From Climacium dendroides (Eukaryota > Streptophyta > Bryopsida > Hypnales > Climaciaceae): a DNA stretch of 64,000 nt. The stretch is from contig OX467082.1 in NCBI GenBank assembly GCA_950106755.1, forward strand, positions 6,882,001 to 6,946,000. The letters are read 5' to 3'. Positions within the stretch are counted from its first letter, which is position 1. Each line of letters starts with the position of its first letter. The position numbers and the translations under genes were made by a program. Under the pieces are notes generated by a model, which saw only the letters and a program-made list of their open reading frames with translations, did no database searches and had not been told where the DNA came from. Below are positions 1 through 12,872 of this stretch, one piece after another.

Positions 1-88
1 CTGGCTTTTATGGAATTAAGTTAGGTAATTGGAGACACATAGCACACTTGTGGACTATGCTGATAACAATGTGCTTTCTTTATTACAG

Positions 89-3000
89 GGAGGAGATTTT
101 TCGAAGAGAGATGGTAAGATCATACTCTTCGCTAAGATTTTGGGAAGTTCCGAGACCTTTTTTGATATCTTATCTCTGGTGATATTTTATGCATGGCGTC
201 TTTGGTACAGTTCTGAGATCTGCGAGACCATACCGAATGTAACGCGTTTTGGCCCTCATATTTTACCCCAGTGAAGCGCATATGTTGAGGTTAAAGATTT
301 CTGACAGTACTAATATTGTGCAATAGGGGAGGGTTCGCTTGACCATTGCGATCCTAAGCATTGGTGTAGATATTGAGACATACAACCTATTGAACTAGGA
401 GCCGCAGTTATTGGTAGAATAGATGTACAACATTCGTCAAGTTTCTCCATGGTTGTTGGTTTTCAATTTCAAATGCATGCCAAAACGAAGTTCAATTCAC
501 TCGGGCTGAGAGGTACTTAGCGCATTTGTTTGCAGTACATGTTGTACGCCTCCGTAGTAACTGAACTTTTGCTTCTGAGACGTCTGATTCATATTGAAAA
601 CGGAAAGTAACTGTGGTCTACTAAATTAGCATGCTTCTACTGTCCTGGTTATTGCTAACTGGGATTAGGTTCAAAGTTGCTGGCTAACTGAGTGCTGTGT
701 GTTTTACGAGGGCTCTTTTAACATGATGCTTATCAAATTTTCTGTAGGAAGTCCTTGGACATATATATTTAAATTTTCTATGCCAAGCGTAAATTGAATT
801 GTAACGACTACAAAACATGGTGTTACCTGAAAGCCAATTGACATCCATGTCATTGATCTGCAGGCACAGGTGGCGAGAGCATCTACGGGGGCAAGTTCGA
901 AGGTATGGTTCTCAGCTAACTTGTAAGGCATTGACTTGGTAGTTAGCGTACAAATCCTGTTATGACTTGTTTAGAAAGAGGGCTTGTAACTCTATCAAAA
1001 CCTAAGATTTGGTTTGTGTTTGTGTCACATGTTTTGAAAAGATCATGCCAGGTATGTGGCCACAACTTCTATGCAGTATTGTCTTTATACAGCAACTCAA
1101 GTTTAAGGTCTGGGTTGTGCATGGTCTTCCTTTTCAAGAATAATTATGCTATCGTCATGAACCGGGTTCCCTTTCTCTGCTTGCTTGTATGTTTCCTCAG
1201 CGATCATGTAACTGACACAGTATGACCATGAGTGTGTAGCATTAATGGGATGAAATGAGTCTTTCATGTTTTTTTTGTTTTGTCAAATTTTATTTATCCA
1301 TGTATATGTTTTTTTTGTTTCAGACGAAAACTTCAAGCATAAACATGATGAAGCAGGCGTGCTATCAATGGCAAATGCTGGCCGAAACACTAACGGGTCA
1401 CAGTTCTTTCTCACCTTTAAAATGCAGCCACATTTGGACGGGTAAGGAGTCCGCTCTTTTGTAGTTTGCAGTTTGCTCTTCTATTCTTTCGTACTGTTAT
1501 TTAACGTACCTTCTGGGTTAAAAATATAGCCAGCATGCAATGGAATATGTGGATGCTATCATATAGCAGTATGACATCTAGTTATGAACGTTGGAAAAAG
1601 ATTGCGAGCGATTCGTAGTTCCTTGATGGTTTCATATAGGTCTTACCCTCATGGTATAAGATGCTTCATACTTACTGTGTCTAATGACGATTTTACTGGG
1701 ATAATTGTTTGTAGGCCACGAACCTCGTCATTGTTCATCCCACATGACTCATGTGCCATTCAGTGACGGGGTGAGGCAAAGTCATGATTGTGCTAATGTG
1801 GAGGTTGTCATTGTTTGTTGGTGTATCCTTCCTTCTTGTCCTGCAATTGCCAAAAGTATTGTGTTATTTATGCTGATGGATAAACTTGAACTGTTTTCAG
1901 GAAGCATGTGGTGTTTGGTAAGGTAGTGGAGGGTCTCCATATCCTGAAGAAGATGGAGGCAGTTCCTCAATCTGGCCCGCCAAGGAACAGGCCCGATGTG
2001 CCCATCAAGATTGTGGATTGTGGAGAGGTGATCCTGGGGAAAGAGAACGGTGTTGGTTCCGTCAAAGATGGTAACCTCCAGAATTTTTATTTCTTTGTAG
2101 AAAATGTAGTTGGACATTTCTGGGACACATGGGTGATATGTTTTGCTTTTTACTTTGTCTGCAACATTCTGGAAATGCTCAGACTGGGTCTTCTTGCTAT
2201 CAGTTCTTGGATTTAATTTTGAATGGTTCTCTTTGTCCTACCTGAAAATTCTTTCAAATAGGAATTGACTTGGTTTTACTTTCAATGGGGCTTATTCTTC
2301 ATAGGTATCCATATGCAAGATAGTAATGATCCTAGAATCGCACCCATTCTCAAGTTGGTTCCTTTAGAAAATCGCTCTCAAACTTGAATATTTTGGTGTT
2401 CTTCTCGTCCTGTTGAAACCATTTGTTGAGTTGTAACGTTTTCAATATCTGTCAGCAGACAAGAGGAAGAGCAAGAAGTTAAAAGATAGTAGAGAAGACT
2501 ATTCCAGTGATGACATCAAAGAACCCGTTCGTTCCAAGCGGAAGCACAGAAAGGTTGTGAAAGATCGAAGGAGGAGGAAGAGAAGGCGTTATTCAACAGA
2601 CTCCTCTGAAAGTTCATCAGATTCAGATTCCTTTTCTGATACTTCATCTTATACAGACTCTGACTCTGATTCGTCAGATTCCTCGTCTGATATAAGTTCG
2701 TCAAGTGAGGATGATAGACGGAAGCGGAAGAGGAAACCAGTGAGGAAGGAGAAAAGGAGAACTCTGAGGCGGAAAAGAGACAAACGCAAGGAAAGTAAGC
2801 GGAGGAGGAAGACCCGATCAAGGAGGCGATCGAAGTGGTAAGAGTGTTACTAGTTGCTGTAGATTGGTTATTCTGCTCAGTGATACGGAGAAATATTTCA
2901 GGATGAGCAAGAGTATAATTGCTGATTGTTTCTGGTCTTTTTGAGTTTCCTTGTTGCAGGAGTTCTGAGAGTGATAGTAGTGATTCTGAGAGTGACACTT

Positions 3001-5125
3001 CCAGCTCGGATAGTGAAAGTGATACGAGCAGTGATGTGAGTGCTCGTGCTGCAAAACCCAAACTCTCTCAAAAGATTCGAACTCGAGGTATGTTTACCTT
3101 TCCTCTTAAAGGCCAGTTTCTTCTCATTCTGATGCAGACCAAGTCTTGAGGTTTTGGTGTCAATGTACAACAATTAGAACACAATTCATTTTTTAGTCCC
3201 TCTTGTTGCGATATTTTGATCCCGCTTGTTGTGTGCACCGGTGCTATCATGCTTATTTTGTTGTGTCCATTTTAATGTGGATTTACTTGACTCATCATGA
3301 GGAACATTTACAGAGAAAGTTGGAGTGAAGCAAAATACCTCCACTTTAGGTGAAAAATCTGGCCTGACAAGTGAGACTAAACTTGTTAAGAAACAAGTAG
3401 AAGTTGAGCTGAAGACATCAAAGGATGACCAGATTGGTAGTCATCAGGACGCCAAGAAGCATCAACCTGCTGCGTCAGCAAAAGACTTGAGCCTGTCACC
3501 TACACGCAGTCCTCAAAGCCGATCTAGGTGAGTTTACAGCTTTTATAATCAATGGTTACTTCTTGAAAACAGGCATATTTTTCTAGTTGTGCTGTACCCT
3601 GATATGCGATTGGCGTGAATTTTGATTCTAGGAGCCAAAGCAAGAGCCCTGGGAGGAGGAGCTTGAGTTTTAGTCCAAGCCCAAGCCCTATTGAGAGGAA
3701 AAGGAGTCCGAGCAAAAGTCCAGTTCCTCGCAGTCCTGAACCTGTAAAGAAGAAAAGTCAGAGGAGTCGGAGCCTTAGTCCTGTGGTTCCAAGTCCGAAA
3801 GCTGTCCAGAGCCTACCTCCTAAAGGTAGGGCACAGCGACTGAGTTCAAGCCGCAGCCCAAGCCGGAGTCCGAGCCGGAGTGTCAGTAAGAGTCTCAGTC
3901 CTCCTCGTCCAATCATTGAGAAGGCACGCAGCCCCACTCCTCCTCCTCCGCGCAGATCTCGGAGTCGGAGTCCGGTGCGGAGTCCTAGTCGTGAAGGCAC
4001 TCCGAAGAGGATTAGAAGAGGTCGTGGATTTAGCCAGCAGTACTCATATGCACGTCGCTATCGGACACCGGACCGGTCTCCACCCCGGACATATGGCTAT
4101 GGTGGACGTGGTGATCGCGACAGACAGGATCGGCGTGTGAATGACAGGTATTGAATATCACCACAGCATGGCCATCTTAGAAATAGAAGCACTGTTATAC
4201 AGTAAATACAGAGGTAATGGGCACAGTAAACCCTAGCTTGAAATCCTATTTATATTGTAACATGGTCCGTCTCCTGGTGTCGGCAGGTATGCGGGAGGTT
4301 ACAGAGGCAATCGAGATCGGAGCCCAAGACGATACAGGAGTCCTGTAAGGGCTCGAACCCCACCCAGGTGAGACATCGTTATATTTTCAGCTCAAGCTTA
4401 ATGACGCTTAGATGGACCTCTGGGAACAAATTCATTTCTCTCAATCATCTGGCTGTGTTTTGACGTGGTTTCTTGAAAATGGGTCTGAGTTTCAGAAATT
4501 CTGTGCAATGCTGAACCTGGCACTAGTTGTGCTCACTTGTCTTGGTAATTCCCTTGTATTGTTAGAGGCAGCATGCATTCTGCGAGGTGGTGCAGGTGCA
4601 TATTCCTATTATCCGTGTGCTAGTTCGTTTCACTAAATCTTGGTGAAATCTTGTGTCTCAATACTCAGATACAGAAGGGATGTCAGCAGAAGCATAAGTC
4701 GGAGTCGTAGCCCTGTTCGACGCCGAGACCGCATTCGGAGGGATGTTTCTCGTAGCGTCAGTCGTAGTGCATCTCCGTCTGGTGGACATGCTCCTATCAG
4801 CAATGACCTACGTAATCGTCTTGGGCCTCGAAGCTCCAGCCAGGCTAAAGATGGAAACAAAAATGGAGTTCCTAAGGGTAATAGACGACGTTCTGGAAGT
4901 GCCAGTTCTTCCGTATCCCGCTCTCCAAGTCGATCGTTGTCTAAGAGTCTCTCCCCACACAAAAAGAAACTAGTATCTTACCCCAGGGATAAAAGCGAGC
5001 GTCGTCAACGCAAGTCACCTTCAGTTAGTGTTTCTCCTTCACCGAGCAGATCATCAGGTGAGAATGCAGGCTTAGTTTCATATGGAGAGGAAGCAAGTCC
5101 TCATTCACGATCACCCTCCAAGTAG
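89..5125 (+). CDS. SR-rich peptidyl-prolyl isomerase, CYP63/CYP95-like cyclophilin (5'-partial)
   Basis: Nuclear cyclophilin with a long C-terminal RS domain, of the kind that joins prolyl isomerisation to pre-mRNA splicing factors. Exons read from the sequence: 89-113, 864-902, 1324-1441, 1901-2070, 2459-2837, 2960-3087, 3314-3527, 3632-4147, 4287-4367, 4669-5125. All have GT-AG borders and the phases chain, giving about 708 visible codons. The first exons lie left of the window. The isomerase part runs from GGDFSKRDG through [30 protein letters not shown] and [15 protein letters not shown] to IKIVDCGEV at about 2030. The rest is Lys/Arg-rich blocks, Ser-Asp acidic runs (2600-2720, 2960-3040) and many SR/SP dipeptides. 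The tryptophan that binds cyclosporin in human CypA (W121) is His here (QPHLDG), as is usual in large SR cyclophilins. The exon at 89-113 is only 25 nt. The family is certain; CYP63 versus CYP95 is not. Confidence 0.93.
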
Positions 5126-6677
5126 ATAATTTGGGAGTTTTGTCCATGTTGTGATGGTTCCAGAGGCTTTGGCGTGGTTCTTGGTGATCTTTTTAGTCAA
5201 CTAGTCTCAGTTCAGTGTGCTACTGGCAGCTGTAGTATTTTCTTATCTGTGCATTCAGTTGATACTTCAACATGCACAAGGTAATGCTTGTCTTCAGAGA
5301 TTGAAAACTACGGGAATAGCATACCTGATTTCGTCTAGTCTGATTTTGTGTAGTTCCTTTTTCACGTTAATATTTGACTTCTCAAATATTTTCTTTATAC
5401 ACACTGGTTGTATTGTGAGTTACTTTCTTTCGATTCTACAATTGGTGAATGTAAATGTAATTGTGTGACGCTCAGTCCATCGTAGAACTCTTCATTGAAT
5501 GTGCAGATTGGAGTACTTTGTATTTCAATTCGGTTTCCTGCTTCATTCACCGGTCATCACTTTGCATAAGTAATTGCATTTTGTAAGATGTGTGATAATG
5601 AATGCAGGGGTTTAATGTGGATTTGTCAGAACTCCTCTATGAGAAATGCTTATTTTAATCCTAGAACGACCAGACTCATTGCAGAAGTAGAAAGAGGCCC
5701 GAAAAGTGTAAACATTTGCAAGGACGATTTCGGGCAATTGCAAGTGAGCGCGCTGAAGTAACCGCAGGATCTGGAAAATGACCAATGAAATTGCCGGTAA
5801 GTAAAGTGTGATTGCGAAAAATGGTATTTCCTGTGAAGATCAAGGTTTGATTGGAATGAAGCGGTCGTTGACCTTCACAAGCATCACAGTCAGGTCCTCA
5901 CTTCTCCACAAATGATGTCAATACAAGCGTGTAGAAGCTTAGAAAACTACAAGGAAAATTGCAGTCTGCAGAAGATGAAGAGAAAAATGACACCATGAAT
6001 TTCTTTCATGGCTTACTGCAAGCTACCGAGCGTGCAAGCCTGGTGTCTTCAAGAGGATGGAGAGGAAGCTTCATTTTCAGGAAGAAGACCATCTGCAGTT
6101 CATAGTGCCCAATGACGAGGGGCTGCGGGTGCCTGCCCAAAGTGACTGCTGTAAGAGAGTAAGTGACAAAATCAATTACAATATTAAGATTTTCTCTATC
6201 TGTGATACTTGCCATTCCAATGCGGGTTTCCATTATTATTCTCGGTCTCCTAGACAATCTTCAGTATTATGTTGTAAGTTTAGTGTTTTTTGATGAGCGT
6301 CCCTTATTTTTCCTACTGAACCGAAGGCCTGAAGCAATGCTTGTTGCATACTAAGTTACCCGTGTCTAAAGTTCCCGCATGTAAAACAGAATTTGAAGTC
6401 TTCCATCAGCTTGGGCACACCCAAATTTTGCCCACAACTTAATTGATAAATTGGGGACAATCACCACATAAAAAAACACATCAATAATAAACATTTTTCT
6501 CTTCCAACTCCTCCAACAAAACCACTCACAGTCGCCATTGACGAACCAAAAAATGCACGAATGAAATTCTCTCTTGCTGCTGACTGGTCAACTCTGTTTG
6601 CCGTCCAAATTATGGATGTCAGCGTGCCAGGGATAATATATTATTCTCTCTAAAAACGGGGACAATCACCACATAAA

Positions 6678-6785
6678 AAACTACAACGCATTAGCAGTTA
6701 ACGGAATTATAATATATTAGCAATGCGTAAAAACTACAATGTATTAGCAATTATTGGAATTATAACATATTAGCAATGTGTTATT
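6678..6785. repeat. imperfect tandem duplication, about 53-bp unit
   Basis: Two adjacent copies of a unit with the order AAAACTACAA, GCATTAGCA (or GTATTAGCA), GGAATTATAA, ATATTAGCAATG. A phrase ending in CAATCACCACATAAAAAA also occurs twice just upstream (about 6455 and 6660), so this is part of a larger repeated AT-rich block. No coding function is seen. Confidence 0.6.
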
Positions 6786-7603
6786 CTAACAGGGAAAGGT
6801 CTCTTGCGTACCGAACTCACCCAATTGACCGGTGACCAATATTGTATTTGGTGTCCTTTACAAAGAATTTCAGGTTTATTCGGGGATACTAGTTCTTCAC
6901 TTTCAGAGAGTGAAATCGTGGAAACTTTTTTCTAAAATTCTATGTTGTAGTTTATCAAATTTGCACAGCATATGACCCTTATTTTGTGAAAAAAATTCAA
7001 ATGCATTTGGGTTCTTATGCCAAATACTGCACGAGTATCATCAAGTATAGCCAGTTCTCACTAATTTGTGCATATAAGGAATTTTAAACTACGCATATAC
7101 TACACAATTTCAATCACCGGACAGTGTCCATATTAGTCACCGGACAAGAACCGCATAGTTCTTGAACTTAAATATAACTGAATTTTGTGCTATCGCATAG
7201 TCACCACACTGCGCAATGAAGGGCTGGAAGGTTCTTTTAACAAGATTTTAGCCTTCTTTTGTCTTCAATTTGGAATGAAATTTGCAAGAAGAAACCTTTC
7301 TGCGCGCTATTTTTTGGAAATGAATCTTAAAATAGCATTTAATAATGATGCCAAGTTCCAAAGCATGCAAGTTTCTAGAATATTGTAAAGAAGGATTTGA
7401 ATTTTCTCCTGTGCGGTGATTGGCAAGTTTACTATACCATGTTGGAAAAAATCAAGGAAATTATGGAGCGTTCGTACCAACGCATTGTAGTTCCAAAAAA
7501 AAACTCAAGTTCATCAGACCATCGGAGCGTTACCTGAAATTACCGTATTCAAAAATAAACCTCATACGACGAAACTGCCGCGCACTGTGGACCATTTGGG
7601 GGT

Positions 7604-7980
7604 TAATTGCCAAAGAAAACTCATGTATCAAAGTCACCGAATCACCATGATCATATCTACAATAGAAAATACTGTTCCACCAAATTGGAAATCTCAAATG
7701 ACTGTCAAATTGAACTCTTAAATCATAGATATCCGTATAATAATGCATATTGTAGTGCACTGGAATCCTCTCTAAAAAAATAATTAGGGACAAGAACTAC
7801 ATTTAAATAAATTCCATTCTAAGAAGAGAAACCGCTCAAACCAGCTGAAACGGGTTTCCCACTAAATTGCCAAAGAAAACTCATGTATCAAGTCACCAAA
7901 TCACCATATTAATCATATCTACAATAGAAAATACCGTTACACTAAAATGGAGATGAGACACGACTATCATTCAAATTGTA
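7604..7980. repeat. direct repeat pair of about 110 bp
   Basis: A segment beginning TTGCCAAAGAAAACTCATG at about 7604 recurs with small differences at about 7866. Each copy continues through a TCATATCTACAATAGAAAATAC phrase and a similar tail. The start-to-start distance is about 262 bp. The second copy ends close to the 3' end of the - strand gene at 8035, so it may lie in that gene's 3' UTR. Confidence 0.7.
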
Positions 7981-8034
7981 CCCTGAAAGTGAATACTACT
8001 GAATTTGAGAAAGGATGGAATCAATAGACTGAGC

Positions 8035-10480
8035 TTAAGAAGGAGGAGGACCTACAACCACCACCATGTAAACAAAGAGTCCCACAACTACACCCACACC
8101 TGCATATGTGAACTTGGGGTCCGTCCACGCATCCAGTGCTTGCCTCTCAGTCTTCCGAGTGGGATCAGTTTCTTCCGAGAGAGGGAACCGGGAATGTGTG
8201 GGCCGTCGGTTCACGTATTGCTCCATGTTGATGTTGAACATCGACAACAAGCTCTTCAAAGGATTCTTCGACTGTATCTTCGGCTTGGGAAAGCTTTCCC
8301 AGGCTTTGTCCCAGTCCACTGACCCCTTCTCACCTGCGAGCCAACCGAACCAATATGTTGAATCCAATCTGTAAGCTCTCGTGGGTAAATGGAACAGGAT
8401 TCAAATGCCTCAATGAATGCATTGGATGCCGTATGCAAAAGTCATGATGCTCCGACCTAAAATCGGTTACATTAATTGATTAAAGGAATGTACTGTACAA
8501 GTGGCGTGTTTGGATCCCTGGTGATGCAAAATTTAGGTGAAGGATACTATACCACAATTAGAAACCTGATCCCGTTTTCTATTGACTGACCAACGGGGAC
8601 TCATGTCTTCCAAATGCACTCAGTTGACCTCCAATTAACAATCATTGGGTGTAAGAAACTATGACTTGGCAAATAACGTCTATGGCCATTCATGTTTGAA
8701 TGGAAATAGGGTTTCAAATATCTCTTCAATAGTGGTCTACAACGTCCGACTTTGCATGATCACATAAGAAATCTTTCATTACATTGAGTGAGAAAACAAT
8801 TAGACCTCGAAAGAGCTAACCAAAGATCTTCTAGTAACCAAAGTTCTCTCTCAGTACTGATCTCTCTCAATGAAAGCACACCCTTACATCTATTATATCA
8901 AGTGCACATTGTCACACCCCGCTGACATGATTTTGGCGAATATGTCCAGAACTGAGATGGATGTAGTCGAGAAACCACCCAATCTTCTTAGTTCAAACCT
9001 CACTGGTAGCAATCTTTTTAAAGGGAACATATTCTTGGAAAAGAGGTTGTTGAAAATTTTGCAACGGGGTGAACTAGTGTTAATTACAATGCATAAAGCT
9101 GGACAGAAATTGTACCTTTTCAGAAAGAGAATACAGTAATTGGCAATATGTGGAGGAAGGATAATTAATGAAGAATTAGTGGATGAGCACCTTCGTTTTT
9201 GTTGTTCTTGTCGTCGAATTCAGGGCGGCCATTCTGAGACGCACGCACTAACGAAGTGAGCCGTCGTGAGCACCGCAGGTGAAGCCTGGTAGGACCAAGG
9301 CCTCGGGGAACAGTCACCATCTGCAAGCAAAGAACAAGAAAAATCAGTACCTCAAGTATTATATATGGTAATAATAATATCAGAACAACGGAGCTCATAT
9401 CTTTGCAAGCAGATTCATACCCTTAATGAAGCAGAGATGAAAACCCAGCATTGAACTTGGCGAGCAAAATTATGGATCACATAACCTATCTTTCTTATTA
9501 GACCCTTGACTGAATAGGATCCAACGAACTATTTGAGGTTATGAGATCCATAAATCTTCTCACGTGAAAGTACAGCCATGCTATGGAAATAACATCCCTC
9601 TTAACGTGGCTCTACTTTACTTTCTCAACAGCTAGTTCATTTGTGTCATGAAGATGGTGTAGTCAAATTTTACTAGTCAAACAATCTAGTATTTCTAGAC
9701 AATTCAATTTGAAAGAATGTTGTAATCGCAGAAGAGAACAATTACGTGTAGCTAGAAAAATTTCTAAAAATTTGAGAACATGGCCTCGCAAACATGGCTT
9801 TGCAAGTGATGAGCTCAAGATTCTGTCCAAAAAAGCTTGTGAACTCAAGATTTCAGATCCGTTTTCATGCCCAGTAGTTCTCAGGCAGCCCTCACAAATG
9901 TTATAGCTGAATCTGTATCCACGTGACGGGTTTCAAAACACTATATAGAGAACGATCACATGGAGCCAGAAAATTTCCAAACAATCGAAAACAGGCTTTC
10001 GCAAGCACGAGCACGAGCTTCAAGAATAGATCCGATATCTTTCCCACAAGCAGTAGTTCCAAGCCTGTTCAGAAAGCTCCTCGCAAACATTAAGACTGAA
10101 TATTCATCCACGTGTTGGGAATCAAAAAAATCACAGAAAACGATCAAACAAGCTAAAAAAATCATAAAAAATCATAAACGTAGCTTCACCAAAAAATTGT
10201 ACTAACTGCCACAACAGATTGAATTCCTTTTCCACAACCAGTAGCTCCAACGAAGTCGAGGCACCTCCTCAAAACTCTTACCCCCAGATTCATAACCACG
10301 AGGAAAGTTCCAAATCACAAGACGAAACAGAAAATCCCACAATCAGCCATGGCGAGCTCCCCACCAAAAACCCCAAACCCTCAAACCCCAGCACAAATGG
10401 CTCACCGTGTTTCGCAGTCCATAATTTTGCCGTGCTTCCCCCACCAAACCCGAGGTACCCACCGCCATCGCCATGGCCAT
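8035..10480 (-). CDS. probable plastid-targeted single-pass membrane protein, function unknown
   Basis: Three exons on the - strand: 10406-10480 (ATG at 10480), 9191-9320 and 8035-8333. Phases fit exactly (75, 130 and 299 nt; 167 aa). The first 50 or so residues are Arg/Ser-rich and almost free of acidic residues, ending near VRASQNG, which looks like a chloroplast transit peptide with its cleavage site. The mature part is hydrophilic (GSVDWDKAWESF near the start of exon 3, later PLSEETDP and ALDAWTDP). It ends in one membrane segment, YAGVGVVVGLFVYMVVVV, followed by a short PPPS tail. This resembles small thylakoid or envelope anchors, but I cannot name the family. Exon 3 is the most secure part. 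Exon 1 and the splice site at 8333/8334 are inferred from phase and GT-AG signals; another acceptor at 8368/8369 would need a different upstream exon. Confidence 0.6.
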
Positions 10481-10892
10481 CGCGACTTCCTCAATTCAAT
10501 TTTCTCTCAATTCAAGCGCCCAATTCAATTCAAGCGCGCGCGCGCACAGCAGCAGATTCAATTTCTCAACAGTAACAAAGAACAAATTGAAAATTTTCAT
10601 TCCATTTTTTTGAATGGAGGTTCGGGGGTGGAGTGCAGAAGGGGACTTGGTCGGGGAGCGGTCGTTCACGCAAGCAGGAAGAGAAAGAGTGGTTGGGAGA
10701 CTAGAACTCTTGTGCGAGGGGGAAGTGGAGGCTTGTGCACGTGGCAGCTACGGGCCTCTCTTTGTTTGGTCGGTCTTTTTAAATTTACTTTAACTTTTTA
10801 ATTTTTTAATTTTTTTTTGGACTTTCAGCTTCTTGTTGGGTTTTTCTTATTGTTTTTTTTTTATTGTTTTGCTTGTCTCTGCATGAGTGCCA

Positions 10893-11235
10893 TTAACCCT
10901 TGAACGTCGACGCGAACGCTTGACGTCCAATGAATGACAAAAACCTACATTATGGATGTAAGGGGCTTTCAAAGTTTCATAGGGGCTTTCAAAGCCTTTT
11001 TTTTTATTTTTAGGTGTTGCAAACTAGAAACAAATGTTATGGAAATTCACTAGGACGGTATTAGAGCCCCTATTGCCCAACTTGTAGTTTTTGTAAGGGC
11101 AACAAGCAATGCAAACTTTCACAACTTCATTCACAATGCAAAAATAGTGCCTTCTCCTCTGGTCAACTTAAAACATGCACACTAGTCACATACCATTGTT
11201 TTTCCACGGCCACGAGTCCGACGTTTAAGGGTTAA
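10893..11235. mobile_element. MITE-like element with imperfect 17-bp terminal inverted repeats
   Basis: The left end reads TTAACCCTTGAACGTCG and the right end is its reverse complement apart from one mismatch (CGACGTTTAAGGGTTAA). The interior of about 340 bp has no ORF. A closely related end, TTAACCCTTAAACGCCG, stands alone at 39822 and shares a further stretch including ACCGTGGAAA, so this is a dispersed family. No target duplication was clear. Confidence 0.55.
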
Positions 11236-11789
11236 GCGTACGTGAATGAGTGGAGGTCAAAAAGTTCTCCAAAAACAAATTGATTTGACCTATTTGTGAA
11301 GGAGGAAATTAGCGACACAACAATTTATTTGGGTGGAAATTGGTTTGATAAAGTGACATTTCAAAGTGCATTATAATACCTACTGTGCTTGTGGTTGTAA
11401 GGTTCATAGTTCTAAGTGTTGAAACTTACCACCCAATTGTTCAACTTAAAAATTGTAAACTAAAATTTGTAAATATACAATAAGACAAAACCTCCTCCAA
11501 GAAGGAAAAAAAAAGGTTGGAATCTTTTGCTTACTACAAAAGCAAGGGCAAACATCTACTCGGAGGACTCGAGCAACATGAAGTCTCAAAGGCCAAAGCC
11601 TACACATTGGTACTCTAAAACCACTAGTCCCAATGTTCACAAAATTCACACCCAAAAACACCCATTAATGGTTTAAAAAAAATTGCAAACACTAATATTA
11701 CAGAGGCACGACGCTAAACCCATTTCACAAAGTGGAACAAGCAAGTTGAATTTTGCATTATCTTACTTCTTTAGGATAAAAATAGAAAA

Positions 11790-11915
11790 AAAGCCCCCTA
11801 TTTTGTGCTGTGTTTAGGGTATGTTCTTAACCCCTCCTAACTAATTTGGGGTCTGTGATTACAAATATGAATTCAAAATTTGAAAATTTTATCATGTGCT
11901 GCAAATCAAAAATGA
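11790..11915. repeat. dispersed repeat related to segments at 61.85, 62.15 and 63.35 kb
   Basis: The order CCCCCTATTTTGTGC, CTAATTTGGGGTCT, CAAATATGA, then AATTTGAAAA is shared with 61851-61975 in the same orientation. Weaker reverse-orientation relatives are at about 62140-62265 and 63350-63500. At 61851 the segment forms the interior of a 236-bp inverted-repeat element, so this copy may be the remains of a relative that has lost its ends. Confidence 0.5.
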
Positions 11916-12797
11916 AGTTGTGAGCGTTGCCGTGAGTGTTGCCAAGCTTGTCGTGAGGCAGCCACAAGCATTCTTCGGACAGACACAGTCAACACATGGC
12001 CTGAGCATGCTCGAAGCACCATTGCCACACGGTGCCTCGAGGAGCTCAGAGCGTGGCAAGCAAATTGAGATTAGCCTGGGCAGCATGAGGTGAGTGAGTA
12101 GCCTCCAAACCGCCATGTTTTGCTACTGTGCCTACTTGGCATTATTGCTACACTGGGTTGGATTTTCATATTTTATTGTTGGCAAGCGAAAGGAGGCTGC
12201 AACGCTCCAAAGAACGTGGCATTTGGATACCGTATGCAAAAGTTAGGAAGGGTCAAAGTTTTTTTTGGTAAAATGTTCTAAAATCGTTTCTTCCTCATTA
12301 GGCTGCAGCATCCATAACCATTACTGTACCCATAACTCTCACCTCTATAATCGTGGGAAGTGAATAGATGTGATTAAAAGGATGTACTACATCTGAATAT
12401 CAGACCTTCATGTCAGCATTAAGTGCATTTATAGTTAGCTCTTCAAAAATTCTTAACTTATACTCACTATGTCCAAACAATACATTTGAAAGTGTACAAG
12501 AGGTGGGTTTTTTCTCTTGCTAGTAGGTTTTAATAAATTGTTGGATGTGTATTAGTAGACAATATGTCCAAAACCCTTACAATAACAGTTATAGGTGTTG
12601 ATACCTTACATACATATTGATTTCCAAAGATGTACACAAAGTGATGATGGTGGTTTAGGGTTTGTGACTCATTTGGAGGTGCCTACCTTGACATGGGCAA
12701 CTCTAATTTATCCCAATATTCTTAGAGCAGTATTTTGTCACATTTATTAATCTTGCGGAATTTACACAAAAAAATAATATATTAACTTGAACCAATA

Positions 12798-12872
12798 AAT
12801 TAGTGTCACATATACTAATAGTATCAATTAGAGTACATTGATTGGAAATATTAATACATATGACACTAATTT
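12798..12872. repeat. short inverted repeat (about 75 bp)
   Basis: AAATTAGTGTCA on the left pairs with TGACACTAATTT on the right, and the inner AT-rich parts also pair imperfectly. It lies in AT-rich intergenic DNA and may be a small fold-back element or its remnant. Confidence 0.5.

Larger units (their letters stand above)
5126..8034. other. intergenic: 3' flank of the cyclophilin and repeats, no gene seen
   Basis: T-rich sequence just after the cyclophilin stop (about 5126-5480) is probably its 3' UTR and polyadenylation region. The rest has only short ORFs with no recognisable similarity. It holds an imperfect tandem repeat near 6678-6785 and a direct repeat pair at 7604-7712 and 7866-7980, listed separately. 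Confidence 0.6.

Noticed and set aside
2516..3061. 181-codon Ser/Leu-rich - strand frame
   Set aside because: Antisense of the Ser-Asp and Lys/Arg-rich cyclophilin exons; the bias comes from the repetitive codons.
10219..10801. Two overlapping + strand frames of 118 and 150 codons
   Set aside because: Pro/Ser-rich and His/Arg-rich low-complexity translations across the first exon and promoter of the - strand plastid-type gene; no conserved words or splice support.
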